The notes: generated from the letters alone by a model not told the origin. A DNA stretch of 64,000 nucleotides from Mariannaea sp. PMI_226 (GCA_024336345.1 JANFOG010000014.1:806001-870000), one strand, 5' to 3'; counted from the first letter of the stretch, positions 1 through 11,876 are shown. A program made the numbers and translations.

Positions 1-158
1 GATGAATGGTCATTTGTGTGGATGAAGCGACCAGCTACGTACAGCGTCACCGGGCCGTGGACCTGGTCCTCGACACTCTCCTCAATGTTGGTCACGCTCT
101 CGTACGACGGCAGTTCTGCGCCTAAGTCACTCGAATCCAAGTCAATATGAAGATCCAT
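1..158 (-). CDS. 5' end of an unidentified protein (partial)
   Basis: A reading frame opens with ATG at 158 and stays open to the window edge, giving 52 complete codons. The N-terminus begins MDLHIDLDSSDLG, is acidic and Ser/Glu-rich, contains LPSYESV, and then turns into a more structured stretch around VTLYVAGRFIH. I do not recognise the family. The codon usage (GAG, GTG, ACC, CTG) resembles the real genes nearby. The gene is transcribed leftwards in the same direction as the aldehyde dehydrogenase that begins at 2450. It is truncated only by the window boundary, so nothing can be said about its length, domains or introns. The alternative is a chance open frame, but the codon bias and the clean ATG make a real first exon more likely. 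Confidence 0.5.
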   Translation of the reverse strand, partial: MDLHIDLDSSDLGAELPSYESVTNIEESVEDQVHGPVTLYVAGRFIHTNDHS

Positions 159-702
159 GTCTCTGAAGATTAAATCGTCGACACAAGAAAGGTAATAATA
201 ATAACTACAAGATCAGCATAAGGGCCGAAGCGTGAATTATAATTCAGCCCAAGTGCCAAGGTGTCACGCGCAGAAGAATTGGATCATGACGTCGGAAAAG
301 ACCTCAATTCCGCACCAAGCGGTTCGGACCGCAGACGCACTGGATTGGACTGAACTGATGGCTTCGCCACAGAGCACGAGCAGAGCACCATGTGTGGTAC
401 ATGGCACCAGGGCTGTGTATTGATTTATGAGCCATAAACTTCCCAAGCGTATTGGACACGCACGAACGAATGAGGGTACGTAGCGTTTAAGTAAAGATGT
501 CTGGTCATCTTTTTTGGTATACGGTGCATACGATAATACGCACGCGCGCGCACGTGGATACCTACCGAAGTAGGTAGGATACCAAAAGTACCTAGATAGA
601 GATATATCATTTTCAAAATTCTACCGACACCAAAACGCCAGAACAACCGTCGTAAAGAAGAAAAAAAATTCCAGTCCTCAGCTCAGCTTGCTCGCTTCGC
701 GT
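159..702. other. Intergenic spacer, left edge
   Basis: This lies between the 5' end of the partial leftward gene and the 3' end of the aldehyde dehydrogenase. It contains an alternating CG/CA stretch at about 538-553, TAGGTAGG-type words near 570-580 and an A-run near 661. Small open frames on both strands have no recognisable protein. It should hold the promoter of the partial gene and the terminator of the dehydrogenase. No individual site is clear. Confidence 0.5.
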
Positions 703-2450
703 CTACATGCGGGTTCCCATATTAACGTGAATTGCCTTGACGTTGCTGTAAGCCTCCAATCCCGCCTCGCCAAGCTCTCGACCAATACCGCTCTGCTTCA
801 CACCACCGAACGGAACACCAGGCTCGCAATCCTGGCTGCTGTTGATCCAGACCATGCCAGCCTGGATCTCCGAGGCGACGCGGTGAGCGCGCTCAATATC
901 CTTGGTGAAGACGGCCGCGCCCAAGCCGTATGTCGAGTCGTTGGCTAGACGGAGAGCTTCCTGCTCGGAGCTGAAGCGGCTGATGACGACGACGGGGCCG
1001 AAAATCTCCTCCCGGAAGATGCGCATCGAGTCCGTAACTTCGCCGAAGACGGTGGGCTCGACGAAGAAGCCCTTACCGCTGATGTCTTTTGGCTTTCCAC
1101 CAGAAAGGAGCTTGGCACCCTCGGCCTGGCCAATCTCAATGTACTCGAGGATCTTGTCGCACTGAAGCTTCGAAACCTGGGGTCCTTGGTACGTGTCCTC
1201 GGCCCATTGGTCGCCCACTTTGCTGACCGCGGAGGTGGTCTCGAGGAAACGGGCGACAAACTCATCGTAGACCTTGTCTTCCACCAGAATTCGGGACGTG
1301 GCTGTGCAGATCTGGCCCTGGTTGGACATGATACCCATGTGAGACCACTTGGCAGCCTGATCAAGGTCGCTGTCGGCGAAGACCAGGAGAGGAGACTTGC
1401 CTCCAGTCTCCAGCGTGATGTTCTTCAATGTTGAGGAAGCCATCTTCATGATCTGAGCTCCGGTAGCGGTCGATCCGGTGAAGGCAATCTTGTCCACGAG
1501 AGGATGTTCCACTAATGCCGCGCCCGCCTCACGTCCGTAACCGTTGATAACGTTGAATACACCGGCAGGGAAGCCAACCTCCTTGACGGCAGCCGCCAGA
1601 AGCAGGATGCTCAGGGGGGTCTGCTCAGCAGCCTTGAGAACGACAGTGTTTCCGCAAGCCAGGGCAGGTCCGATTTTCCAGCTGGCCATGGAGAGAGGGA
1701 AGTTCCAGGGGATAATTTGTCCGACGACACCGATGGGCTGGCGGATGGTGTAAGCGAGCTTGAGAGGGTTTGCTGTCATGGTCTGGCCATGGGTCTTGTC
1801 GGCCCAGCCGGCATAGTAGCGAATGACATTGATGACTTCGACAACATCGAGGTTGAGGGCATCCGCGTATGTTTTACCTTTTTTCCAACGACCATTGTTA
1901 GGACTCAAAGATCTGAGGTGAAACGAAAGAAGACGTAGTCAAGTCGAAAGTAGTTGCAACTTACCATTGTCCCAGGCCTCGGAGGTGGCAAAAATCTCCT
2001 TCTGCTTCTCAATGTGGTCGGCGAGCTTGTACAAAAGATGTCCCCTCTGAGCAGCAGGCATTTGCTTCCATTCAGCGCCGTGTAGCGCAGCATGCGCAGC
2101 GTTAACGGCCTTGTCTACATCTGAGGCATCAGCAGCCTGGACTGTAACGATTTCCTTCTCGGTACTGCACGTAGTGAAATTAGTTTTACGGCACAGGCGA
2201 ATATAATCGAAAAGAGAGTCTTAAAAAAATAGAGACAGAGAGTGGTCACGAACGCTGGGTCGATGGAGACAATGGTCCCGCCGGATGAAGATGAGACAAA
2301 CTCGTTGCCGATGAATAGACCGGTGGGCTGGACGTACTTGACGCCATTGGGCGCCTCGAGGTTGACAAAGCTGGCCATTTTGACGACTCCTGGATGTTTA
2401 GAGATGATGTTCCGACAAAGAGCAAGCGTAGGACGGAATAAGGTCGACAT
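703..2450 (-). CDS. NAD(P)-dependent aldehyde dehydrogenase, ALDH superfamily (3 exons)
   Basis: Oxidises an aldehyde to the carboxylic acid. I join exons 2254-2450, 1965-2164 and 703-1877 for 523 aa. Intron 1 is GTTCGT...GCAG with an ACTAAT branch region. Intron 2 starts GTAAGT and ends AAAAAG; a TCCTAAC branch point near 1897-1903 lies about 20 nt before that acceptor. The joined frame reads SIDPA-TEKEIV and WDN-GKTYADAL, as expected for the family. Visible motifs are PWNFPL (Asn about 191), FTGST, the general base in LETGGKSP (Glu 289) and the nucleophile in NQGQICTATS (Cys 323). Numbered from the inner Met25 these are E265 and C299, very close to canonical E268/C302. The 24 residues before Met25 (MSTLFRPTLALC...) look like a weak mitochondrial presequence. 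The inner ATG has a good context, so start choice could decide location. Exact substrate is unknown. Confidence 0.93.
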
Positions 2451-4060
2451 GATGGAAATCCGGAGGGCCGTGAGGCTAATTTAAATACAACAGCCTACTG
2501 AGAGGGGACCCGGCAAGGGTCGTTTGGCTCCAAGCTGCTCTTGAGGGGAGAAATATTAGTCAGTTGGGTAATTGAGAGGCTACGTATGGCGAATTGATGG
2601 GCACAATTGTTCTTGCGTATCCTTCTACAAGTGTCGGTCGGAGTGCCTGAGAGCGAGGTGTATTCCGCCGGCGGCGAGCGGGCACCTCCTCCACACTTCG
2701 TGCGATTGCCGGGGAAGGGCTACGGTGAGGACCCTGGTTCTGAGAGATCTTCTCCACGGGGATGGGCCGATGTGAAAGCGTGCGACTTTGGAATAAATCA
2801 GATAAAGAGATGGCAGTCAGGGGGGAGTACATGCAAGGCAAAGAGCGAACAACAAATTAGAATTGTTGCCGTGCTACGTGATGCAATTGGTTTTTTTTTT
2901 TCTTCTCATGCTCCGGTTTAGAGTGCGGGGATACCTGGTAGTTGATGAGGCTCTGCGGACTATTCTTTGTTTGATGTGCAGTGCCCTGGCCTATCAAATA
3001 TTCATACTACAGCCGAAGCAGAGGCACCATGTGTCGCACAAACATGGGAGGATTACTATATAGACGATGACGGGAACCGGTTCGCAAAAGTCTCAAATCA
3101 TGTATCAGCCATGCATACACACGCATGCATCCATATATCAAATCGTCTTTAAAGAACCCCAGATATACTAGCCATGAGACATGTCAGTAGATATCGGGGC
3201 AGCCCCATCAAGCTCACCTAACGTCTCGCAGTCTACTGCTCTGTACGGTTTCACAGCGATTTGTTTAGCTGCTGCCCAGGCTTGCGACGGCCGGCGGCCC
3301 GACCACGCGCCGGTCTGGTGCATTTTGCATTGTAAAGTGAGGGGATGGGAAAATCAAAGACCCGAGCTGGACCGGATGTAACAGCCGGCCCCAGAATCTG
3401 GAATTGAGGGCTAATTAGCAAGGAAAGGAGAAGGAAGAGAGTACAGGGGTGGGTGAAAAGCGACCAAAATTAAAATACAAATGATTATTCCTGGGTTAAA
3501 TTGAACGAAGAAGAAAAAGAAGCTCGGGAGAATATTCGTTCAGCACGCGGAAGAGAAGGGAAACCGAGAAAGTAAGAAAATCATGACTAGCAAATGCGTG
3601 ACGTCAACCGCAAGCACAGCCGCGCAGAAGAGTCAACAAATGCAAGCCCAAGCAGAACAAACAAACGAAAAAAAAAAATAGACGAATAGATCGTCGTGAA
3701 GGTGAAGTCAGCGGCCCGATATTCTCTGCACGGGTATGTCCGAGATATAACTCAAGAAGGGTGGCCGTGCCCAGCGGATGACCATGTTTTACGTGCGTAA
3801 GATGGTTCCAGGTTACTCCCAGTGGCAGAAGACGAAAAGGCGGACAAAATCTCAATGACAACGAAAACAACAACAACCGCACTGCATTGCACTCCACTGT
3901 ACTGTAGGTGTGAGACGCAGGGCGAAGCTGTTAAAATAGGCAGTGCTCTAGTTCTTTCCGACATGCTTGTTGTGTCTTGGCTTTTTGCCACCAGGAGAAA
4001 CTCGGAGTAGATGGAAGAGAGGGATAGTTCCATCATTTGTAGCTTTGTGCGTTTTTATCC

Positions 4061-4086
4061 TATTTTATTTTATTTTATTTGTATTT
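4061..4086. repeat. TATTT pentanucleotide microsatellite
   Basis: About four to five copies of TATTT (one imperfect), followed by further AT-rich TATTTATT sequence. It lies in the ALDH-MFS spacer. Confidence 0.8.
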
Positions 4087-4360
4087 TACGTATTTATTTA
4101 TTTATGTTTTCATTCGTGTACGGAGTATCAATCTGGTCTGTTCACTTTGTCCCTTTATTTTTCTTCCTCGTCCATTATGGTCCGCAATCTTACTCGGTGG
4201 GCATTTCACCGTTGGGGGATATGTTTTACTTCATAAAGTAATTACGTGCTTCATGCCCTCCCCTGGTTGGGCGCTTGTTAGCGCGCCGCAGCCCAAATGA
4301 GGTCGTCGCTCACCAGCGTCGGAGTTTGCATCAGCCATCAGCCATCAAAAGGGAGTGCAT

Positions 4361-4440
4361 ACATAGTAGTAGTACCATAGTAGTAGCAGTAATAGCAGTA
4401 GTTAGTAAGCTGGGTTTGGGTTGGGTTGAGAGTTGGGTTG
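4361..4440. repeat. Imperfect TAG/CAG triplet tract followed by GGGTT-rich stretch
   Basis: A run of TAGTAG-type triplets with interruptions (4362-4405) is followed directly by repeated GGGTT/GGGTTGAG words (4411-4440). It is simple-sequence DNA in a non-coding region. Confidence 0.6.
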
Positions 4441-7407
4441 AAGGGGGTCTGGTCTGGTCCGTTGACCTTGTTACAAGCGGAAGAGGCGTCTTAGCGTGAG
4501 GAGTTTGTTTTGTTTCCCGTATGCAACTCCAACGATTGATGGGTTCCCTCTGTTCAATTTTGTGATACAGTAATCTCTAATCTGTAGTACAAAGTCATTT
4601 TCTTATTTTCCCACCTTGTTTGACTACTCTTTTCTCTTATTCGCATTCGATATTGTCAGCAAAGTCCATTCCGCCGAGTCCAATGACTAAAAGAACCCAC
4701 CCCGCCAAGGTTTTTTTTTTTTTTTAAACTGCCCCCATTCTCTCCGCAACTCTCGATTTCGTCCGTGGCGGACTTTGCAACTTCCCGACACCCCGCCCAG
4801 GCAAATCAGAGTCCGCACCAAGAACATCCACACATCCAACAACCTTGAAGCACCTTCGAAAAGTAAAGGGCAAAAAAGAGATGCCAGGCAGATCTCACTC
4901 ACCTTGCACACACCAGCTAGGTGCAACAGCCCAACCGTACCCTAGCAACGTGCGGCGGCCGTCATGCCCGTCACACTCCAGTCACGCCCCCCTTCATGTA
5001 TCCTTTTTTTTTGTTTTACTCGTCCCAAAGCAGACTATTTGACGAGATCTACTTTACTTACCTTGCGGAGCTGGCGTACACGCAACTTTAACGACTGCTT
5101 ACATCACTCACTGATTCTCCGTCACGTACACACAACGCCCACCCCCCCCCTGGCTCTCTCCCCTTTCTGCCTCCCAAGCACAACCAGATCTGCGGCTACC
5201 ATTCAGTAACCCCAGCACGTATCTCGTTCCAGAACCGTGCCATTGGTGTTTTCGCTTCTAAGCCCATTCCTAATCCCAACGTCCAATCATTCATGCTCCT
5301 TACCTCCGTCTGCCATGTTTTCGTCCGAAGCCAAGCGTTATGCTCTGCTGTACTCCGGTGCTGTGCTGCTCTCTGCACCATTATTACTGTCCGAAACGAC
5401 CAGACTCTATCTACGGACGACGTAGTCGTATCTCACTTCTTCCCTGTCTTAACCAATTGTTTGTCTCACTCATCTACGACACACCACGCAAACCCCCCCT
5501 TGCCCTTCTCCTATTGACAAGGTTCTCTCATCATCCCCCCCAGAAAAAAAGGACAACACAGCGTGTAGACGCCGTTGAGCGATCATACTCAGCACGTGGT
5601 TTTCCATTCTCACGCCCTATTTCCTTTCGTTTTACTTTTTAAACCGCCCGGGAACTTGATCCAACTTAAGTCCGGGAGCGTTCAATGCGGTTTTGTCGTC
5701 GATCTAGCGCCCCCCCCTGCACCCATCATCCCGCCATAGCCCCTATCTCCAGCTATCTCCATGGTGGCTTTAACCTATGTTCCACAACCATGCATGCTTT
5801 ACATACAAAACAGACAGACCGACTGGGCTAAGTTACGGTACGTGCGTGTCCTATCCGTATTGTGATTAAAACTTTTCTTTCCGTCATGGCTTGATCTTTC
5901 CCAGATCAGATGAGATGAGTCACGAGCAAGCGGATCAAGGGTCAACTAGTTGAGCGAGATGTGCGAAGTGCGAGACTACAGTTATGCCGAAGCGTTATGG
6001 TCAACCATGAATTGTCTCCGTCCTCGCGAGCTAAACCCAAACCCCCCCGTCCAGTAAGAAGGGCGGGGAGAGGCTTATGGTTACGGTGTAAGTTAATGGT
6101 CTGACGGCCGTAAAAGTCAATGGCTCTCTGCATTGTAGACCAATTACTCCAGTTTGAAGGAGAGAGAAAAAAAGGCAGAGCGGACTTGATTCCCCAGATG
6201 GTTACCAGCAGTAAGCCCTACGAGTCGCGATGACAGCATTTTGCATTTCCAACTCCAAAGGTTCCCGGTACAAGGTGACGACGATGACGATGATGCCACC
6301 ACCACGCCTTGCCCGTCATCCATGATGCATCATGAGTAGTTCTGATGCACCCGTGCGAAACTACCTCACATACTGCGCCATCATGTGTGCTGCATGAAAG
6401 CCTCTCTATCTCTCTCCCTCCCTGTACTATGTATCCCGTACCATTTGGCGGCGTTAGTCAAGCCTCTGCCTACACCTACACCCCCCATGTCAACTTGGTC
6501 CGAGACAACGGACCAAAAAAAAGCAACGAAGCAAAATCCCAGAAACAGAAGAATAGCCTAGCGGCAAGCCACCACGCATTTTCTTGTGCGATCGTCAGCT
6601 ACTCCGGCAAACTACTATGGTACAGACAAACCCATCAAGTCAAAGTCCGCAACCCACCCCTTTGTTACTATGGTGCGCTCCAAAGGGGCGACCCCCCCTT
6701 CAAAGAAAAAAGGTTGTTCCCAAAGCGGGCATGATGGGGGGCAGGGGTGCGGACTATGCTTACGAGATCTCCTCTAACCTGCGTAGCCTTATGGAGTTTT
6801 TTTACATCTTATCTCGTTCCATACATTCGCCCTTCTGCCTTGCAACACACAAAAACCTTTTGCGGACCTTTGTTGGTGGAGTTCCGGGATATGAGTCCCT
6901 TGCCCTCTCCCATGCTCCGCCAGCTAATTTTTTTCGACCGTCCGTGAATTCGTCCACGCCCCCCCTTCCCCTTCTAATGACAAGGCCCTTGACCTATTCG
7001 GATCTTTAAGCAAGCGGAATTTGCGTTATGTGTCCGACAATGAGCATACCCCGGTCAGTCATTCTCATTATGGCTGGCCTCATCCACCAAGTCTCTCGCA
7101 ACCGACATGAAGGGGATCTTAGATAGTTATAAGTAAACTTGCAACGCCATCTCTAAATTACAGATTGCCAAAGCTTCTCACTTCCCTTCTCACAATCCAC
7201 TATTAACAACATTAAAACTTCTTCTTCACCAAAGGGGACAAATTAGGGATTCTATAGAAAGGCCTAGCAAGCTTCGCATTTCGCCCCCCCAGTCCTCTCC
7301 TTCACACTAACATCAAGCTCTATTTTTATTTTCACCCTTTTTTTTGTTCTCCTTCGACATTTCGCCAATCACGATCATTAACCTACTCTGATAAAACCAA
7401 AAACACC

Positions 7408-9467
7408 ATGAGTGAAAAGACGTCAGCTCTCGACGTCCCCAAGGTCTCGGACAGACCCGAGTCCACCACCTCAACTCTTCGGGGTGAAGATGTCGGAATC
7501 GAGAAGAAGGACGAGGGTGGTCTCACCGATGGTGGTGAAACCATTGACGAGACTCTCGGTTCCCAGGATGGAGACACTCCCGCTGAGCAGTACCCTTCGG
7601 GTGTCAAGATGCTCTTCATTGTCGTCGCCCTAGTTCTCAGCATGTTCCTTGTTGCTCTTGATATGGTATGTGCCTTTTTTTTTTTATTGGGTCTTCTTAT
7701 TTTCCTGGGGAGAAATCCTTCCCTCCCCAATCCTATATCCACCAAGCATCGAACCATAACTAATCCTTCACCTGAATAGACCATTGTTGCTACAGCGATT
7801 CCCAAGATCACCGACGAGTTCAAGGGTCTTGAAAAGGTTGGCTGGTATGGCGCTGCCTTTTTCATGACTGTTGGAGCCTTTCAATCAACTTGTACGTAAT
7901 CAATCCCTTCCGTCTTCTCTTTTTAGTGTTGGTTGTTTGTTTTCTCTTCCCTCTTCTCCCCACCCCCCCCTGGTCTTCTATCTCAAAAACCATGAAAGAA
8001 TAAATGGGAAACCCTTGACAACTTAAACTAACAAAACAATTGTCTAGGGGGCAAAATCTACAAGTACTTCCCGCTCAAGATCTCATTTCTCATCGCCATT
8101 GTCATCTTCGAGGTCGGCTCCACCATTTGCGGCGCTGCTCCCAACGCTGAGGCTCTAATCACCGGCCGTGCCATCGCCGGTGTTGGCGCCGCTGGTATCG
8201 CCGCCGGTTGCTACACCATCATCGCCTTCGCTGCTCCTCCCAAGAACCGCCCCGCCTTCACCGGTATTATCGGTGCCTCCTACGGAGTCGCCAGTGTCAT
8301 CGGTCCTCTTCTCGGTGGTGCTTTTACCGATCACGTCTCGTGGCGATGGTGCTTCTACATCAACCTCCCCATCGGAGGTATCTCTGCCTTGATCATCTTC
8401 TTCTTCTTCACCACCCCCGACAGCGCCGTTCCCGAGGATGCGCCCCTGTTCGAAAAGTTCCTTCAGATGGATCCCCTCGGTGTCATCTTCGTCATGGGAG
8501 CCACCGTCTCTTACATTCTCGGTGTCCAGTACGGTGGACAGGCTCACCCCTGGAACTCCTCCGTCGTCGTCGGTCTCCTGGTCGGCTTCGTTCTCATCAC
8601 CGCCGCCTGGGCCGCTCTCCAGTACTTCCAGGGTGATCGAGGCATGATTCCCGGCAGCATCATCAAGAACCGCACTGTCGCCGTCATGAGCGCCTTCGCC
8701 TTCATCTTCGCCGGATCCTTCTTCATCGCTGTCTACTACATCCCCATCTACTTCCAGTCCATCCACAACGCCAGCCCTACCTCTAGCGGTGTTCGAAACC
8801 TGCCCATGATCATCGCCGTCACCTTCGGAACCATCCTCAGTGGTGGCCTGGTTTCCGCTTATGGCTACTACCAGCCCCTGCTCCTCGGCGGATCCGCCAT
8901 TGCCTGTATCGGTGCTGGTCTTCTCTACATGCTCGACGTGCACACTTCCACCGGTGCTTGGATCGGTTACCAGATCGTCGCTGGCGCTGGTTGGGGACTT
9001 GCCTTCCAGATTCCCATGATTGCTGTCCAGGGTTCCGTCGACCCCAAGGATCTGGCTCCTGCCACTGGTGTCCTTCTTTGTAAGTTGAAATCCCCCCTTT
9101 TCTTCCCATGCTGTCACATTCATTCTGTATTTGCCAAACACATCATACTAACAATATCACAGTCTTCCAGGGTATCGGAGGTGCCTACCTCGTTTCCGGC
9201 GCTCAGGCTGCCTTTATCAACCAGATGATCTCCAGGGTCACGCAGACTACTTCTATCAACAAGGGTGCCCTTATCCTCACCGGTGCCACTGAAATCCGCA
9301 ACGTCTTCTCCGGCGACGAGTTGGCTGCCGTCATCAGCGGTTACATGTGGGGTATCAAGGTGGTCTTCGCCATCGCCATTGCCGCCACAGGCTTCACCAC
9401 TATTGTTGGCTTCGGCACACGGTGGAAGAAGCTCAACCAGGCTGCCCTCACTGGTGGCATGGCCTAA
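7408..9467 (+). CDS. MFS transporter, DHA2 (14-TM) drug:H+ antiporter type (4 exons)
   Basis: A plasma- or vacuolar-membrane proton antiporter that probably exports a small molecule. Joined exons 7408-7665, 7780-7891, 8048-9079 and 9163-9467 give 568 aa. All introns are GT-AG, with AACTAAT and ATACTAAC branch points in introns 1 and 3. An acidic, hydrophilic N-terminal tail of about 65 residues precedes TM1 ([20 protein letters not shown]). Motif A appears as [12 protein letters not shown] after the exon 2/3 junction. The antiporter motif C region ([16 protein letters not shown], residues about 199-214) is followed by the DHA2-typical [16 protein letters not shown] charged loop ([17 protein letters not shown]) then precedes the second half. 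Length and motifs fit fungal DHA2 efflux pumps, the family that includes pumps found in toxin clusters, but no toxin biosynthesis gene lies nearby. The substrate cannot be read from the sequence. Confidence 0.93.
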
Positions 9468-10642
9468 AGTGATCGTTATGATCCTTGTCTGGTTTTAATT
9501 TTCTTTTTTCTTCTTGAACATGTTACTATTCTGAAAACAAAGGAGGAAAATTGGGTAAGAGGAGGGAAAGTTTCAACATTGGGTTGTACGGGGTTTTTGG
9601 CATAATAGAGTCGGGGCCAGCATTCTTTAGAGCTACATATTTTCCCTTGCGTACAGTACATATTGATGATTGGGAGGCAAGCCAGCCTACATAGATGCGG
9701 CATAAACAGGCGTTGGTGGTAACCGTCCGTACAGGGTCAGGAACAATCTCTCCTATAGTATTATTTAAATCTAATAGAAGTCGTATGCCTTCATTCATGC
9801 TTGACTCTTGCTTCATGTTCATTGTGAGGTATGATATCCATCTATATCCATCTTGTTGACGACTGACCAGCCTGACCTTGGCACGTTGGCAGAATAGTTG
9901 GAGGGTTTGGGAAAGTCAAGTCAAAGGGGCGCTTAGTAGCAAGCTCGATAAACACAGGTTACCACATTTAGAATTTTATTTTGAACTCGAGTAGTTAAAC
10001 TCGAATATTAAGAAGAAAATGGCGTGTTTTATGTTAGTTGGTCAATTTACTCCTCTCTGTGTTGATTTGAATGTTGTACCCTATAACTATAGACATCACA
10101 AAGCAACCACTTACACGGTAGACTTCAGTTGGTAGACAAGCCTCGGTTGTTTTCGGTTCACTAAGCAGAGTCCAATTATTAGGGTTCAAGATCTTGCCGA
10201 CCCTCAATGACAATATTAGTATTAGTTAGATCAGAACCCGAAATACAATTGGACTAAAATTAAATACCAGCTTCAATTCTCTATCATCAATTCTGACAGA
10301 TGTGATTTTAGACACCAACATCCGCCAAGCAGTCTACCATTTCTAGATACGAAAATACTCACACGCCTGCTGTAGGGTAGTTCTTATCAGATAAGCACAA
10401 GCTCCACCAAAAACTTCCGGCTTTCACAGGCATTTCCAACGATCCCATCGTCCTCAAAACTCCGCTGCAGAAACCATCACGAAGAGAAAAGCAACAAAAA
10501 CCCCCCGTTCCCACCCTTTTGCGCTTTTTGCGCCAATTGGACTTCATGTCTTTCTAATTTTTTCTTCCCTGTTTCACTACCCTCAAAATCTCACCTTTCA
10601 CAGAAAAACAAATCCTTCCCTCAACCTCTTCATTGCGTCACA
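9468..10642. other. Intergenic region MFS to PanC
   Basis: It holds the MFS 3' region and the PanC promoter. The last 100 nt or so before 10643 are pyrimidine-rich and poor in G, typical of a fungal leader. A weak inverted repeat (CGAGT ... ACTCG) lies around 9987-10002. No protein-coding gene is apparent. Confidence 0.5.
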
Positions 10643-11809
10643 ATGATCCCCGCCTCCCTCCGCAACCACCTCCGGCCGAGGTCCGGCCCCGTCTCCGCCT
10701 CCGTGTCTACCTCCTCCGGTCTGTTCCTCCGCACGATGGCCTCCGCCTGCTCGTCCTCCTCATCTGCTCAAACCATCCCGAACTCATCCATCCGAGTCCT
10801 CCGCACCGTCGACGCCGTCCGTCGCTGGCGCCAGCCCCATGTCATCAACCATCGGTCCGTCGGTCTCGTACCCACCATGGGCGCCCTGCACGAGGGCCAC
10901 CTGTCGTTGATCCGCGCCGCTGCTCGAGAGAACCATCATGTTGTCATCAGTCTCTACGTGAACCCTGCCCAATTCGGAATAAAGGAGGACCTGGCTTCAT
11001 ATCCCAAGACCTGGGATGAGGATGTCAAGCAACTTGCCAAGCTGGACCGCGAGCTCGCCGACGATGGTGGAAACCTAGGTCGCATATCAGCTGTCTTTGC
11101 GCCTACCACAGAGGAGATATACCCTTCAGGCTTCCCCGGCCAGGAAATTGACAGCAAAGGAAGCTTCGTCACCATCACTCCCGTGGGGGAGGTCCTTGAA
11201 GGCGCAAGCCGACCAACCTTCTTCCGCGGCGTCGCAACAGTGTGCATGAAGCTATTCAACATTGTCCAACCTGAGCGCGTCTACTTTGGCCAGAAAGACG
11301 TCCAGCAGACCGCCGTTATCCGCCGCATGGTGAAAGATTTCCTAGTCCCTACCAACGTTGTCATCGGTCCCACGTCACGCGAACCTGACGGACTGGCCTT
11401 GAGCTCCCGCAACGTATACCTTGGCCCGCGCCGCCGCGCCGTCGCAATTGTGCTACCGGGCGCTTTGCGAACTGCCGAGGCGGTCTACAAGACTGGCGGC
11501 CTCCGCGACCGGGAAAGCATCCTTGGCGCCGCTCACAACTTCTTCGCAGCTGTGACTGCTGCCCAGGCTGACCTCCCTCCTCAAAAGCGTGTGTCATTCG
11601 AGCTTGACTATTTCTCGTTGGCAGATCCTGAGACCATGCAGGAGGTAGACGAGGTAGATCCCATCCGTGGTGCCGTACTCAGCGGAGCGATCAAAATGTT
11701 GCCCGTCGCCGTCCCACAGGAGGGCGAGGACCTGGGACACAGTGGTGGTCCTGCTGTGCGATTGATTGATAATATCCTTCTCAAGCCTCAAAGCGTCAAA
11801 GAAACTTGA
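10643..11809 (+). CDS. panC: Pantoate-beta-alanine ligase (pantothenate synthetase)
   Basis: ATP-dependent condensation of pantoate with beta-alanine to pantothenate, the vitamin B5 precursor of coenzyme A. It is a single exon of 388 aa. The nucleotidyltransferase motif is clear as PTMGALHEGHLSLIR at residues 77-91, with HEGH as the HIGH-like element. It is followed by YVNPAQFG (105-112), RPTFFRGVATVCMKLFNIV, FGQKDVQQ and the LSSRNVYL segment that closes the active site. The enzyme is longer than bacterial PanC (about 280 aa) and yeast Pan6 (about 310 aa) because of a 45-60 residue N-terminal Ser/Arg-rich extension without acidic residues, which could be a mitochondrial presequence. An in-frame Met32 (MASACSS) offers a shorter start. 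It lies downstream of the MFS gene on the same strand and convergent with the acyltransferase. Ald2/Ald3 enzymes supply beta-alanine in yeast, so the nearby ALDH is a possible partner. Confidence 0.97.
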   Translation: MIPASLRNHLRPRSGPVSASVSTSSGLFLRTMASACSSSSSAQTIPNSSIRVLRTVDAVRRWRQPHVINHRSVGLVPTMGALHEGHLSLIRAAARENHHVVISLYVNPAQFGIKEDLASYPKTWDEDVKQLAKLDRELADDGGNLGRISAVFAPTTEEIYPSGFPGQEIDSKGSFVTITPVGEVLEGASRPTFFRGVATVCMKLFNIVQPERVYFGQKDVQQTAVIRRMVKDFLVPTNVVIGPTSREPDGLALSSRNVYLGPRRRAVAIVLPGALRTAEAVYKTGGLRDRESILGAAHNFFAAVTAAQADLPPQKRVSFELDYFSLADPETMQEVDEVDPIRGAVLSGAIKMLPVAVPQEGEDLGHSGGPAVRLIDNILLKPQSVKET

Positions 11810-11845
11810 CCGCCCAAAGAACAACTCGGAGGAAGCAGCAACCAC

Positions 11846-11876
<31 letters not shown>

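Larger units (their letters stand above)
2451..7407. other. 5-kb intergenic region between divergent ALDH and MFS genes
   Basis: No convincing gene is visible in almost 5 kb. The stretch has a (TATTT)n run at 4061-4086, TAG-triplet-rich sequence at 4361-4405, poly-T at about 4711-4725, and long C- and T-rich tracts from about 4900 to the MFS start codon at 7408. The last roughly 250 nt before 7408 are strongly pyrimidine-rich with few G, as in fungal 5' leaders. Short open frames in the region differ in composition from the real genes and carry no family motif. It must contain both divergent promoters. A multi-exon gene with very short exons or a non-coding RNA cannot be excluded. Confidence 0.6.

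Noticed and set aside
1878..1914. CACCTCAG as the acceptor of ALDH intron 2
   Set aside because: It lies upstream of the TCCTAAC branch point and would give an immediate stop; the AAAAAG acceptor restores the family sequence.
1717..1938. Plus-strand frames opposite ALDH
   Set aside because: Antisense to a clear ALDH exon; no independent signal.
8155..9141. 328-codon minus-strand frame opposite the MFS gene
   Set aside because: Gly/Asp/Glu-rich shadow of a Thr/Val/Ile/Ala/Pro-rich membrane protein; the sense strand has clear transporter motifs.
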